Positions 9,827 to 23,553 of a stretch of 64,000 nucleotides of DNA are shown piece by piece. Location of the stretch: assembly GCA_902725215.1 (NCBI GenBank), contig CACUVI010000029.1, positions 1 to 64,000 on the forward strand, in the 5' to 3' direction. The translations under genes and the position numbers were made by a program. The stretch's first letter is position 1; each line of letters starts with the position of its first letter. The notes below the pieces were generated by a model. That model ran no database searches and was not told the DNA's origin. It saw nothing but the letters and a program-made list of their open reading frames with translations. This DNA comes from Rhodospirillaceae bacterium LM-1 (GTDB lineage Bacteria > Pseudomonadota > Alphaproteobacteria > Rhodospirillales > WMHbin7).

Positions 9827-10015
9827 TATTAGCAGTTTTTCGGAACGTCTCTTCATGACATTGAAGGACCGAACCCTTGCTTGGCAACTTTATGTGAAGC
9901 AGATCATTCATGATTTGACGGGTACTGATTGTGCCCCTCCGGTGAGCACCGCCTTGAGCGGGGCGGGTGATTCTCCGATTCTGCCGTGATTGTTGGCGGG
10001 ACGAGGAGATGAGAA

Positions 10016-10405
10016 GTGTCCACGAGTTCGGTAATGGACACAAATCGGGTTAGGCGGGGGCGCAATCGCTCATGGCCGGAGGCTTTGAAGCGGGAGATCG
10101 TCGCGGCGTCACTTGAGCCGGGTTCTTCTGTTTCGTCGGTTGCAAGGCGTTATGACGTGAACACGAGCCAGCTGTTCAACTGGCGAAAGCTGTTCCGTGA
10201 TGGATCGTCTTCCGGTTTCGCTTCGAGCGGCCCCGAGCTGGTCCCGGTGGTCGTGAAGCCTGAGGCGCCGAAGCCTGCACGGCCGGTTCCGGTGGCGCCG
10301 GAGACGATCGAGATCCATGTGGCCGGGCGGTACCGTCTTCGCGTCGGTGCTGGTGTCGATGCTGGCGCGCTTTCGCTTGTTCTCGACGTTCTGGATCGGC
10401 GATGA
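10016..10405 (+). CDS. tnpA: IS66-family transposase accessory protein TnpA (remnant element)
   Basis: A 129-residue protein with a helix-turn-helix of the IS66 OrfA type (RSWPEALKREIVAASLEPGS, SVARRYDVNTSQLFNWRKLF). Its stop overlaps the next gene as ATGA, the standard IS66 tnpA-tnpB coupling. Upstream bases (about 9925-9965) look like the IS66 left end. The tnpC transposase gene is absent, so the element cannot transpose by itself. Confidence 0.9.
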   Translation: MSTSSVMDTNRVRRGRNRSWPEALKREIVAASLEPGSSVSSVARRYDVNTSQLFNWRKLFRDGSSSGFASSGPELVPVVVKPEAPKPARPVPVAPETIEIHVAGRYRLRVGAGVDAGALSLVLDVLDRR

Positions 10406-10878
10406 TTCCCGTCCCAAGTCATGTGCGGGTGTGGCTGGCGGTCGGGCGCACGGACATGCGGCGCGGCATGAACGGTTTGGCCCTTCTGGTCCAGGAAGCG
10501 ATGAAGCGCGATCTGCATGCCGGCGACCTGTATGTCTTCCGGGGGCGCAACGGCGACCTGATCAAGAACATCTGGCACGATTGGTTGGGGATGTCGCTTT
10601 ACGCGAAACGTCTGGAGAAGGGACGATTCATCTGGCCGTCGCCCGCCGACGGGGTGGTATCGATATCGGCATCGCAACTGGCCTATATGCTGGACGGGAT
10701 CGACTGGCGGAACCCCGCCTTCCTCGACCGCATCCCGGTACCGGTAGAAAGTGTCCCTGGACAGGCCATCATCCGGCAGGCCTTCGAGACGTTGCCTAGC
10801 TCTTCGGCCAGATTGAGAAGACCGACTTTATGCCGGATGATTCTTTCGCTACTCTGCAACATGAGAGTTACCTCCTAA
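10402..10878 (+). pseudogene. tnpB: IS66-family TnpB (Orf2) fused to unrelated sequence
   Basis: Residues 1 to about 113 are a normal IS66 TnpB (MIPVPSHVRVWLAVGRTDMR, LYVFRGRNGDLIKNIWHDW, KRLEKGRFIWP, ISASQLAYMLDGIDWRNP). From about 10740 the frame runs into other DNA, and the last 40 codons are antisense to an IS481 transposase start. The element was therefore cut here by a later insertion or rearrangement. Confidence 0.82.
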
Positions 10879-10965
10879 TGTGGTTTCGATAACTGGTTCG
10901 CACCATCATCAAAACCGATAACCCTCACCCTTTTAAGGGCGCTCTGTCAGGTCAGGTCGGAACTA
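10757..10965 (-). mobile_element. IS481-family end fragment with truncated transposase start
   Basis: On the minus strand an ATG at 10862, after an AGGAGG-type ribosome site, opens MLQSSERIIRHKVGLLNLAE followed by ELGNVSKACRMM, the characteristic N-terminus of IS481-family transposases. Coding similarity stops near 10757. The upstream side runs to a GTCAGGTCAGGTCGG-type end near 10945-10965. Only the first about 35 codons and one end survive, fused tail-on to the IS66 fragment. Confidence 0.65.
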
Positions 10966-11060
10966 ATTCAATTCAATGATGGCTAGACTGCGCTTTGGCC
11001 GCCATCTTCTTGGCCAAGGGAATCCGCTAGCGGCACAGACTAGTTTCGCCCGCCCGCCAG

Positions 11061-14000
11061 CTAGCTCGCAAACAGCTTTCGCGCCAACTCAGCTATCGCT
11101 GGGGAGTCAACACCTTGTTCAGGTCCGTCTTCTGTGACGACGAGCCTGCCGTTTGGATTCTTGTCAGAATAGATTGAGTAACCGTTCGCCGCATACAGCG
11201 CCAGTTTTCGCTGCCAGCGTTTGCGGTAGGATTCGTCATCGAGCATTCCGCAATGCTCCCAATACCAGCTTGTGCCTTTGGCTTCGATAATGAAGTCCGC
11301 CCAGCGCCCACGAGCATCGTCGAACGGCAGACGCGGCTCGACTTGGTATTTCAGGTGGCCTTGCTTTTCTAGGTCGTAGAGAATGTTCGCAATAATCAGC
11401 TCGTTTTTTGAGCTGACCATCTCGCCGCGGAAGGTGCGGTGAATGAGCCGTTCCTCAAGAAATCCCCTTTGCGATCCCTTAAGGCCAAGCGGCACGTCCG
11501 CCACGAGACGCGGGGCTTGGAGGTTCGGGGCGTGCAGCAGGTTCGTGTAGCGCCCAGCGATGTCAGAAAACACGTACTGGCGGAGCGACAGTAATTTTTC
11601 AAATGAGCCTTGGTGCAGAATCCAAATGCGCCGCTTCTGGCGCGTGAACGCCGTGTACAGCATCTCGCGAGAAACAAGCCGACTATAGGACGGGAGTATC
11701 AGCATGACAACGCCGAACTCGCTTCCTTGTGCCTTGTGTACCGTGATTGCGTAGGCCAGCTCCAGATAAGGTTGACCATCTTCGGAAAAAGCCGAGCGCG
11801 AGAACGAAAAATTGCGGTCGTCGCGTCCGGCAAACTCGATGTGAGTGAACAACGGGCTGCTCTTTCCCCAGACGCGCTGGCCGATCACCATTCCAATCTC
11901 GCCGTTCGCGAGGAATTCCTTTTCGCCCGTTTCTTTGGTGTCGTAGATGTAAGCCGGTCTCTTGTGATTGCGAACGCAGATCACTTTGTCGCCGTATACA
12001 ATCTGCTCAGCGCCGCGCGGTTTGATGAACCTCATCCAGTCGCGGTAGTGCGGCACCTTGTTCGATTCGACGGCATCCTCAAGGCGCTTTGCTCGTAAGC
12101 GGTCTTTGATCCGCCGGTTCAGGTAAATAGATCCGCCCGGCCCATTTCGGTTAACGCTTAGAATCTGCCAATTGGCGCTCGCCTCGGAACAGGACCGGTC
12201 GAAATTTAGGTAGCCTTTGTCGTTGCGCGTCGCGCCGAGCGAGAGTTCGAATTCGGCGACAAGATTGTCCTTGCCACAGCCGAATTCCTTTGCCAGCACT
12301 CCATCAATGAGATCAGGCAGATCGGCGACCTTTTCCCAACGGCGATAGCGGACGGTCTCATCGTCCTTTCCCGCGATGGCGTTGACGACGATCTCGTCTT
12401 CGCCGGGCGCTAGATCTCTGCCCGAAAAGATTGCCGCGAGTTGAACATCCGACCGCTCAAGCACGGGCGTGACTTTCTTGCCCTTAGCTTGCGAAACCTC
12501 ATCTTGGCGACGGGGTGTCCTGAGTTCGGCGACGCCGTTGCCGTTATGCGCTTTCTTCAGATGTTCGATGATGTCCACGAAGGGACATCCCGCTCCGATC
12601 GGCGGGAGTTGGTACGGGTCGCCGACAAGAATGAGGCGGCAGTTCGCAGGGACGGCATCGATAATCGCTGCCAGCATGTCCTCGGTCAGCATCGACGACT
12701 CGTCAATGATACAGGTTGTTGCCTCCGTCTTCGGGGCCTCTGCGTTTGTGTAGTAGCGGCCGGTATCGGCAACGAACCGCGTCCCGAGGAGGAATTGCGC
12801 CACGGTTTGCACGTTTCCTTGCTGGCCGGCTTCCTGTGCTAGCCGCACGCGCGCTTTGCCCGTTGGTGCCAATAGCCGCACGCGAGCACCGACAATATCC
12901 GTGCGCGACAGCAAGAGCTGAATGACGGTCGTCTTTCCGGTTCCGGCCGGGCCGATCAGCATGCTCACCCGATTAGAGGCAAGACATTCGAGCGCTGTTG
13001 CCTTCTCGCTGCGCGCGCGGTCTTCGTCCGCATCGCCCTTGGCCATAGGGCCGAACTTCTTGTTGACGAGTGCACGCCAATCCACCGATATCGGCTTAGG
13101 CGCATTCTTCATGCGATCTATAACGGCGCTCTTCAGTAGCGTGCCGATTGCCACATACCTGTCCAACTGGACTGCAATGCCATTGCCTTTGCCGGTGACT
13201 GCGACGATCGGCCCGAAGTTGTCGCGGCATATATCCACCGTGTCCTCATCGAGCGGGATGTCGTGAACAACGGATAGTTCTTTTACGGCTTCCTTTATCT
13301 CGTCGATCGGCAGGTAGGTGTGGCCGTTCTGAGTGTTGTTCTCAAGGATTTCGACGCAGGCGGCGCGCAGGCGGTGCTCGTTGTCATACTCGGTGAGATT
13401 CGGATTGCATTTCGGGGGGAGCGGATGCGCGGTCGCGACTTCCTTTCCCGGATAAATGCCGCGGTCTACGGCGCCGAACGAGATTGGATCGAATGCCGTG
13501 CGGTCATTCTCGAAGAGCGCGTAGGGATTCTTCAGAAGGATTTTCGCATCAACCGCAATTGCCCGTTCGGCCTGCTCTCCTGTCAGCTCCAGGCGTGCAA
13601 GCAGCTCCAAGGAGTCTACCTTCTCGGCGTCGGCCTTGAGGCGCTCCCAACGCTTGCGCAGCATACTCGTGATCGCCGGTGCGCCTAGGGGCGGCTTATG
13701 TTTTCCCGTGAAAATCTTATCGATGAGTGGCCATGGGTCCGCGTTGATCTCCAGTTCGTCGGCGAGCGCCATTGCGAACAATGTGCCGTTGAAGCCTGAG
13801 TGCAGGGCGGACAGCACCACGCCGAGACCAGGAGCGGGCCCCTGAAGTTTCCAGAGCCGGCTTAACCGGTCATCGATCCATCCGATGTAGCGGTCCCATG
13901 GTCCTGTAAGGACTTTCGCGGTTCGCTCCAGTGCATTGCGGGCGGCGACCAACGCTGCGGCGGCAGCGCCATGGCTGACATGCTCACTGCCATATGAGAA

Positions 14001-14855
14001 TTGCGACCGCGAATCATCCGGCGCGAAGGCTATATAATCGACGGGATTCAGCTCGGGATGTAGTTCTAGCTCTTTGAGCATCTCGTGGTAGGGCATCACG
14101 AAACCACCCGCGAACCCCCCACCATCCTTCGCGCGACGTATCGAATGCTGAATGGGGCGCTCCCATACCATCGCTCGAATTGCGGACTTGGGGGCATCGC
14201 CGTTTGTATATTCTTGCAAGTCGTGCTTCTTGCTTAGCAGAGCGCCGCCGAGCACAACGCGGCGCTCGTCTTCGCACAGCGGCGTCCGCGTCGCGTAAAA
14301 CAGGACAAGGCTTTCGTCCTCGATGAGCGGTGCCGCAAAAGCGTCAAGCAGCGCCTTCTGATTGCCGAAACCCTGTATCCAGCTTGTGCGCGCCAGCCAA
14401 TCGGGGCTATCCGGCTCCCGCTCTTTGTCGGCTTCGAGTTCTAGCCCATCCGCAATTTCGAATCCGGACTCTTTCAGCATCCATCGGTAGGGGATCGTGA
14501 GCGCTCCCCAAGCCGGTACATGAACCATGCGCGGCTTGATGTGCTTATGATCCTTGCTCCAAGTGGAGTACGACATCACGCTCTCGAAGGAGAAGGACCG
14601 AGCGTTCAGGAAACTCCCGCTTGCCCTCAGACAGGGCGGCATCTGGTTCGGCAGCAACCTATCAAATGCCTCGTTCGAGATTTTTTCCTCGATATCGTCC
14701 TTGCGGTTTTCCGCGATAAGCTTCAGGGCCAGACAGGAGCTGTTGCCCAGCGGGTCTGCGCAGACATGACCATCCCATGCACGATCATGCCATGGCACCC
14801 GGACAGACAGATTGCGCACTAAACCCACGGCCACCCCTGAACACTGAACCGACAT
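11061..14855 (-). CDS. Large RecD-like (AAA_30) helicase with C-terminal nuclease domain
   Basis: A 1264-residue protein. Residues 1 to about 450 form an N-terminal region opening with VRNLSVRVPWHDRAWDGHVC, which I do not recognise as a named domain. A superfamily 1 helicase core follows, with Walker A GPAGTGKTTVIQLL (about 634), Walker B CIIDESSML (about 714) and a UvrD/RecD-type motif near LAYAITVHKAQGSEF. The C-terminus (about 1150-1264) has WADFIIEAKG followed by WEHCGML, typical of a PD-(D/E)XK-like nuclease at the end of phage-defence helicases. There is no relaxase domain, so this is not a TraA. The gene is flanked by IS fragments. DNA processing in defence is an inference. A GTG start 12 codons in is possible. 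Confidence 0.8.
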   Translation of the reverse strand: MSVQCSGVAVGLVRNLSVRVPWHDRAWDGHVCADPLGNSSCLALKLIAENRKDDIEEKISNEAFDRLLPNQMPPCLRASGSFLNARSFSFESVMSYSTWSKDHKHIKPRMVHVPAWGALTIPYRWMLKESGFEIADGLELEADKEREPDSPDWLARTSWIQGFGNQKALLDAFAAPLIEDESLVLFYATRTPLCEDERRVVLGGALLSKKHDLQEYTNGDAPKSAIRAMVWERPIQHSIRRAKDGGGFAGGFVMPYHEMLKELELHPELNPVDYIAFAPDDSRSQFSYGSEHVSHGAAAAALVAARNALERTAKVLTGPWDRYIGWIDDRLSRLWKLQGPAPGLGVVLSALHSGFNGTLFAMALADELEINADPWPLIDKIFTGKHKPPLGAPAITSMLRKRWERLKADAEKVDSLELLARLELTGEQAERAIAVDAKILLKNPYALFENDRTAFDPISFGAVDRGIYPGKEVATAHPLPPKCNPNLTEYDNEHRLRAACVEILENNTQNGHTYLPIDEIKEAVKELSVVHDIPLDEDTVDICRDNFGPIVAVTGKGNGIAVQLDRYVAIGTLLKSAVIDRMKNAPKPISVDWRALVNKKFGPMAKGDADEDRARSEKATALECLASNRVSMLIGPAGTGKTTVIQLLLSRTDIVGARVRLLAPTGKARVRLAQEAGQQGNVQTVAQFLLGTRFVADTGRYYTNAEAPKTEATTCIIDESSMLTEDMLAAIIDAVPANCRLILVGDPYQLPPIGAGCPFVDIIEHLKKAHNGNGVAELRTPRRQDEVSQAKGKKVTPVLERSDVQLAAIFSGRDLAPGEDEIVVNAIAGKDDETVRYRRWEKVADLPDLIDGVLAKEFGCGKDNLVAEFELSLGATRNDKGYLNFDRSCSEASANWQILSVNRNGPGGSIYLNRRIKDRLRAKRLEDAVESNKVPHYRDWMRFIKPRGAEQIVYGDKVICVRNHKRPAYIYDTKETGEKEFLANGEIGMVIGQRVWGKSSPLFTHIEFAGRDDRNFSFSRSAFSEDGQPYLELAYAITVHKAQGSEFGVVMLILPSYSRLVSREMLYTAFTRQKRRIWILHQGSFEKLLSLRQYVFSDIAGRYTNLLHAPNLQAPRLVADVPLGLKGSQRGFLEERLIHRTFRGEMVSSKNELIIANILYDLEKQGHLKYQVEPRLPFDDARGRWADFIIEAKGTSWYWEHCGMLDDESYRKRWQRKLALYAANGYSIYSDKNPNGRLVVTEDGPEQGVDSPAIAELARKLFAS

Positions 14856-15177
14856 TTCCCAGATGGACGGCCCATCCGCCCCTGATTGACGGCAGAATAG
14901 CCCGATCTCAGCCTAACCGGAAGGCGGAACCGCGTGTCGATAGTCTCTGCCGCAGCAATTTCGCTCTCCTGACCACAATGATCGATCCCAACAGCCCACT
15001 TCCAGCCCGTTTTGCTGGATCGCAGGCACACGTCGCCTGCCGCCTGCCTTGTGTTGATGCGCCCAGTCGTCAGCATGGAGCTGGTTCTTGTGGTCACAGG
15101 TCGTCGATCATATCGAGGATGCGACGGAACAGGTCACGCGGCACGGCAACCACGGCCATTTGGAAAACCGCATAGCG
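14856..15177. other. Degenerate sequence between helicase gene and IS5 remnant
   Basis: No intact gene. On the minus strand around 15100-15165 a short frame resembling the conserved C-terminal tail of some IS transposases (AVFQMA.VAVPRDLFRRIL) is visible, so at least part is probably transposon debris. The rest holds nothing recognisable. Confidence 0.35.
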
Positions 15178-15503
15178 GGTGTGTGCACGACATCGAGGTC
15201 CGCCGCCGCGCCAGCCCCTTGCCGGAAAACTCCCATGCCTATACCGACATCGGATACCAGGGGCTTCAGGAAGATCATCCCGCCGTCGAGATGCCCTACA
15301 AGAAATCCAAAAACAAACCCCTGACCAAGGACGAGTGCGCCTACAACCAAGCGCTCAGCCGCTTTCGTGTGCGGGTCGAACACGCCATCGCCAAACTCAA
15401 AGTCTTCCGCCTCCTGGCCGAGAGATACCGCTATCCAAGAGCCGCTTACGGGATCAAAATCTCCATCGTCGCAGGCATCGTCAATCTCGCGGCGGGGTTC
15501 TGA
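15178..15503 (+). pseudogene. IS5-family transposase, C-terminal fragment
   Basis: The frame encodes about 108 residues of a DDE transposase C-terminus (AYTDIGYQGL, NKPLTKDECAYNQALSRFR, VRVEHAIAKLKVFRLLAERY). The Glu of the DDE triad lies in VRVEHAI. The N-terminal two thirds are missing; the codons before 15178 are unrelated. It is a dead remnant. Confidence 0.78.
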
Positions 15504-15641
15504 GGGAACGGCGGAAAACCGTCCGGCAACATCTCGTCAGGCGGATACTTTTGCAACAGGCCTGAGAGCGCATATACCGACCAAATTGGTGCAGGAACCC
15601 ATCCTACCTCATTGAAACGAGCATATGGTCGAAAACAGGCA

Positions 15642-15676
15642 AAGAAAAACCCCCCGCCTTCGGCCGGGGGCTTTCT
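15642..15676 (-). terminator. Rho-independent terminator
   Basis: A GC-rich hairpin (CCCCCG...CGGGGG) with a short loop. Read on the minus strand it is followed by a T-rich run, so it terminates the minus-strand gene at 15691-16104, whose stop is 15 bp away. Confidence 0.7.
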
Positions 15677-15690
15677 TGTGAGCCGAAAAT

Positions 15691-16104
15691 TCAGGCATCG
15701 GCCCTTGCGGTGATGCTGCCGATTGTACTTGGCCCCGTCGTCTCTGGAGGGGTGTTATGCAAAGCGGTCGGGCCCTCATTGTCGTTGGACGGGGGCTGCG
15801 TGAACTCCAATGAAGAAGGATCGCCGCAAAAGATTTTCATCAGTTCGACGACCGGATCGCGATCGAACCATGAGAAAACCGTCGTCAGCATCAGGTCAAC
15901 CATAAAATTGCGCAGTTTTGGCCTACTTGCAGCTGCATTGATGATCAAATGTCCGAGGATATACTTCATCCTGGCTCTGATTTTTCTTTCCTCTGTTTTG
16001 TTGATACTCTTTAATTCCTTTGCACGCGCAAGCATTTTGTTAATTTTTTCTTCACGGCGATTGACGCGTGTTATGTACACTCCAAATTGTGTTTTCTTTT
16101 GCAT
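15691..16104 (-). CDS. Small basic protein, possible TraD/MobC-like mobilization accessory
   Basis: A 137-residue protein with a lysine/arginine-rich helical N-terminal half (RREEKINKMLARAKELKS, then EERKIRARMKYILGHLIINAA) and a low-complexity proline/threonine tail. The pattern of a charged helix followed by RKxRxRxxxxLGxLIxxAA recalls TraD/MobC-type relaxosome accessory proteins. It lies in the segment that carries a relaxase gene. The assignment is tentative; it may be an unrelated DNA-binding protein. A terminator follows directly. Confidence 0.45.
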   Translation of the reverse strand: MQKKTQFGVYITRVNRREEKINKMLARAKELKSINKTEERKIRARMKYILGHLIINAAASRPKLRNFMVDLMLTTVFSWFDRDPVVELMKIFCGDPSSLEFTQPPSNDNEGPTALHNTPPETTGPSTIGSITARADA

Positions 16105-16250
16105 GGTGTTGTCTCCATTTTAAGTTAACGGCAGTCTTGCCGCCACCCAATGATCGCTGTCTAATGCCTTGATTTGCAACATGTTTTATCATTAACTATA
16201 CTTCAATAAGACATCTAATCGTTAAATAGCGTTTCAATTTTCCTACTGAC
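16105..16250. other. AT-rich intergenic, likely promoter of the minus-strand small gene
   Basis: Bases 16110-16245 are distinctly AT-rich compared with the surroundings and lie upstream of the gene starting at 16104 on the minus strand. No other feature is visible. Confidence 0.35.
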
Positions 16251-16346
16251 TGACCTGAGACCTAAGTTTCATCCGGCCCCCGGTAGCGTCCCAAAGGCCG
16301 TGGAGCTTGCCCCCAACCTTGGACCAGGCTGGCCTGGAAAAATCCC
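16251..16346. repeat. Second copy of the 95-bp IS-end-like repeat
   Basis: Bases 16251-16345 match 8190-8284 at about 85 of 95 positions, without gaps and in the same orientation, starting at TGACCTGAG. Unlike the first copy, no matching right-hand inverted repeat follows. The two copies bracket the relaxase/helicase segment as direct repeats. Confidence 0.75.
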
Positions 16347-16499
16347 GCTTGGATTAAGTTAAACGTGCTCTAGATTTTGTGGGTATCTTGGCGGTGGTGG
16401 GGCCACCACGGCAGAACCATCTCTGCGATTATGCCCAAACCGGCAACGCTCTGAAAGCCGGTGCGCCACCCGGTAACATCCGTCATTAAACATCAAGGC

Positions 16500-19400
16500 T
16501 CAGGTCGCTGACGTTGGCTGTTCCAGGATGCGTTTGAACATAACGTTCACATACGTGGCCTTGTCCTCCTCCTGGAACAGTATGTTCCGCGCCTCCATGG
16601 CTGGCTTATCGATCGCCCAAAGCAGTCGCATCACATGCGACGGCGTGTTTGAAACAATGAAGCTGCTCAGCGTAACCGATGGTTCGCCGAGGCGTCTCTC
16701 GATATCCTTGATGGTCTGGAAAAACTGAATCTTTGGGTCGTTGAAGCCGATGTTCCGAATGCCCTTAGGATCAACAAAGGCAATGAACTGCCTCCCGCCG
16801 GAAATCAGCCAGAGGATAAAGTCGGGATGAAAATTTCCAGCTTCGAAGAACCCGACACCGCGCCCCTTGCTCAAATTGCGCAGGAGATAGAGCTCCTTGT
16901 CTGCGAAAAACCTTGGCGTGCCGTCATGGAATGATTTCACGTCCTCGACCAGGTTTCGCTCGCCCTTGTTGAGCGGAACCGGACTGACCTCAACGACATT
17001 CTGATCAAGATACAGAAGCGGCTCATAGAGATGCCGCCCGAACCAGATCGCCTTCATGCCGTTAAATTCCCACGGCTTCAGGTCACCTGTCTCGATCAAG
17101 CCCTTCAGCTCCGTGAGCTTCGTAACGATCTCTTCCTGCGACCGGTCGAGGAGGATACGGTAGTATCCTTCGCCGTCTTCGTCCCGGCCTTTGGGGAAGT
17201 TCGGATCGTTCTCCGTCAGTTCCTGAAATTCGAGATGGGGCAGCTCCCATTCACGCTTACGGAACGTGTAGTAGCGTTCAGTGAACTTCTTCAGCAGGGA
17301 CAGTGCGATCTCTTCCCAAAGCCGGACCTTCTCGAACGAGTCACACAACAGCTCCTCGGCCGGAATGAGCAGCTGATACCAGCTCTGGTCGGCAAGCAGG
17401 TCGGCAATCCCATCTGCTGAAAGGTTCAGATTGTACCAGCCGCGCTCGGCCTTGAAACGCTCCAGCTCGAAGTACAGCCGATCGAGGTCGAGAAACGCGA
17501 TATGCCTTGCGTTCAGATGGGCCTGGTTCGGGGCTGCCTCGACATCACCACCTGCGACCCCGCCCGATTTCATGGCCTGGATTTTTGGATACCAGTTGAG
17601 AACAACCTGATTCTTCTGAACGTATGCCGTCGCCTCTTCCTTGGCCGGATCGGGCTTCGTCAGGGTGGGTATGGGGCCCAATCGCCGGAAAGCATCGCCA
17701 AACTCGGTATTGACGCCGTTAATCGTGTTCTTGAGGCGGATCATCTTAAGCTTCTGGGTTCCCAGGTTCTTAATGATCGGCAGCATGAACTCGATGCGGT
17801 CATCGTTGACCGGCAACCCTTCCTCTTCGAGGAAGTCACGGAACTGAGCCATATAGTCCGCATGAATACCGAAGATAGAGAGAGTTTCTAGTACGCCGAT
17901 GTGCTTCGGCCGTTCAATCTCATCCGGCAATTGCGTCTTGCCGCTTCGCTTCAAGCTCGAACCATAGCCCTTGAGCCGGACACCTCGACCGAACAGCTGG
18001 ATGATCTGCGAGCCTTCCGTCTGGCCAACATTCATCAGGCCCATGGTACTCACGCGCCAGCTGTTCCAGCCTTCGGTGAATTTCTTGGAGCCAATCAGCA
18101 GGTTGACCGTCGATTGTGGCTTGTTGATCCCATGGAAGAGCGAGCCTGCGAACTCGCTGTCCTCGGTGGCAATCCCGTTGTCTTCACACAGTTTGACCAG
18201 CTTGCCGTCGTCGCCCACGTTGATCACGCCGAAGGGTTCGTTGTCGCCGACGCGCAGCGCAATCTCGCCGGTCGCGCCCTTCAGGTTCTCGACATGGAGC
18301 GCGCCGCCACCTGCTGCGTTAAACAGGATCGCGAGCGTTTCGTCGAAGACCTGCGCGGCAGAAAGACCAAGCGTGTTGAGATAGGCGAAGCGGCCCACGA
18401 AAAGGTTCTTGCCTCCGGCAGTGACAAGTCCCTGATTAAGAACGCGACCGATCCGCTCGATGCTCCCGGTGCGGTCGGATAGGTAGCGCGAAAGGAACTT
18501 CAAAATCTCGATAATGTCGGAGGCATCGCGCGAGGCGAGAGTCTTGGTTACGCTGCCACCGACAAAAATCCAAAGCGGCTTGTCGATGTTGAACGGGCGG
18601 AACGCGAAGCCCTGCTCCTTGTAAAGCAGTTGCTGCTGAAAGAACGCCAGAAGGCAGGCGATTAGATACGCGTCGAGATGGTTGGCCTGCGTTCCCTCGT
18701 CGAGATTGAGAATCTGGTAATCCTTCCCAAACCCGTCGCCATAAAAGTAGCGGTAGGAATAGTCGAAAAGGATGCTCTTGGCGTAGGTGTCAGTGAGCGC
18801 CCGGTTCCCCTTCACCGCCTGCCCGAAAGTGGCTGAGTATTCGAACGAAAATCCCTTCTCGCAGAGCGCGTTGCGAAAGCGCATCCAAGTGCCTTCCTCG
18901 CCGCCCGACGCACCGCGATGGCCTTCATCGACCAGTACGAGGTTGTTGCCCTCAAAGGCATCGATGGCGATGGTCTTGTCGCCCATCTCGTCCTTGAGCT
19001 TGTGGATGTCGAGGATCTCGATCCGCTGCCCGGCGAAAAGCCCGGTGCCGTCCTTCTGGAATAGCTCGGCTGCCAGTCCCGCCGCTTCGAACTCCCGAAG
19101 GTGCTGCTGGCTCAGGCCTTCGTTCGGCGTCAGCAGGATGATCCGGTTCAGTTCGCGGCGCCGGCCATGATTGTCGAGATAGAATTGGTATTGCAGGATA
19201 TTGGCGTGCATCAGCAGCGTCTTTCCGCTGCCGGTCGCGCTCCAATAGGCGATCTTGTTGATCTGTGACCACGCCTCGCCGTCGTCCTTGAACGGCGCGA
19301 TGTGGTCGGCCTCCGGCTTGTCGGCATTGCACACGGCGACCTGTTCGTTGATCGCCTTCAGCAGCGCCGCCGGGTCGCCGAAATAGCGATCCAGATAGAT

Positions 19401-19759
19401 CTCGGTGAAGAGCAACGTCAGGTACTGGAAATACTTCCAGACGATCGGGGCTTCGCCGCGCGTGATGCGCCGTTCGTTCAGACGCTGGGTGTGCCTGACG
19501 ATGTTCTGGTCGTATTCGAGCAGCAGCTCGGTCGGCAGCTTGGTCAGGTTGAAAAGCTGCGCCGTCAGGGCGTGATGGAAGTGATGGACGTTGTTCTCGT
19601 CCATTCCTTCCAGCTTCTCGTTGCGCAGTTGCTCGGCCAGTTGCTCGAACCGCTTCACGTCGAACAGCGAGAGCAGCCACTGGTTCAGAGCCAGCTTGTG
19701 GACGAACTTGATCTGCGGCTTGCCGGCACGCGGTTTTGATTTGGTCGCGGCACGGGCCA

Positions 19760-19760
<1 letters not shown>
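16500..19760 (-). CDS. res: Type III-like restriction subunit (Res): DEAD/DEAH helicase with C-terminal PD-DxK nuclease
   Basis: A 1086-residue protein. Walker A is [12 protein letters not shown] near residue 173, the DEGH box is in [14 protein letters not shown], and [10 protein letters not shown] is motif III. The C-terminal nuclease is visible as HPDFILWL (about 977) followed by FVDPKGIR (about 995), a PD...DxK catalytic core like type III Res enzymes. It is the last gene of the operon. Its ATG overlaps the Mod stop as TGATG (an alternative GTG is one codon upstream), so it is translationally coupled to Mod, as Res normally is. It is expected to translocate and cut DNA that lacks the Mod methylation. 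Confidence 0.88.
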
Positions 19761-23037
<3,277 letters not shown>

Positions 23038-23038
<1 letters not shown>

Positions 23039-23553
23039 TATTTTTTCCCCGTCGGCATCGATGCATCACCACGCCTCAAAGCCACGCTTGAGTTGGTAGT
23101 CCCATTGGCGGCAAACCACTGCACTGCTTCCCGAGATAGCGATACAAAGCTCTGGGGTGGGTAGAAAGACCAACTTTCTCTTAGTACTTCGAGATGAATT
23201 GGAGGATAAAATAAATCAGTTTCATCGATAAAGTAGCATCCGACCTTGTCGTAACCATCGAAGTATTGGTTTAATTCTTCATCGTCCACACGGGTCTTCT
23301 CCTGCAGCGTTTTGGCTTTTGCAATACTCACATCCATCAGTCGCGCAATGTTTGATACGCCAATTACCTGGGAGAAAGGCGCGGCGATGTAGAGGTACAT
23401 CCTCGTGGGCACAAGAGATTTTGGGTATCTCCTGCGAAGAACGCACTTAATCGAACCGGACAACAAGGGATCTCGCCACTTTGCAGAAAATGTGACGAGC
23501 ACCTCCGATGTACGGCTATTTGGCGAGCCCTTGAAAGATGTTTCGATGCTCAT
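23038..23553 (-). CDS. ASCH-domain protein in the restriction operon
   Basis: A 171-residue protein. The start at 23553 overlaps the SNF2 stop as ATGA. The sequence follows the ASCH (PUA-like) pattern: [20 protein letters not shown], then [51 protein letters not shown] and [14 protein letters not shown] domains are small beta-barrels thought to bind RNA or modified nucleotides. Position between the SNF2 ATPase and Mod suggests a sensor or specificity subunit. I recall related clusters carrying a DUF4391 gene at this position. The role is inferred; the fold assignment is from pattern recognition. Confidence 0.62.

Noticed and set aside
11061-14855. TraA-type relaxase-helicase
   Set aside because: No MobA-like HxH relaxase motif is visible in the N-terminal region, and the C-terminus is a nuclease.
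14819-15097. Minus-strand 92-codon frame upstream of the helicase
   Set aside because: No family, no ribosome site and poor composition. It looks like noise in transposon debris.
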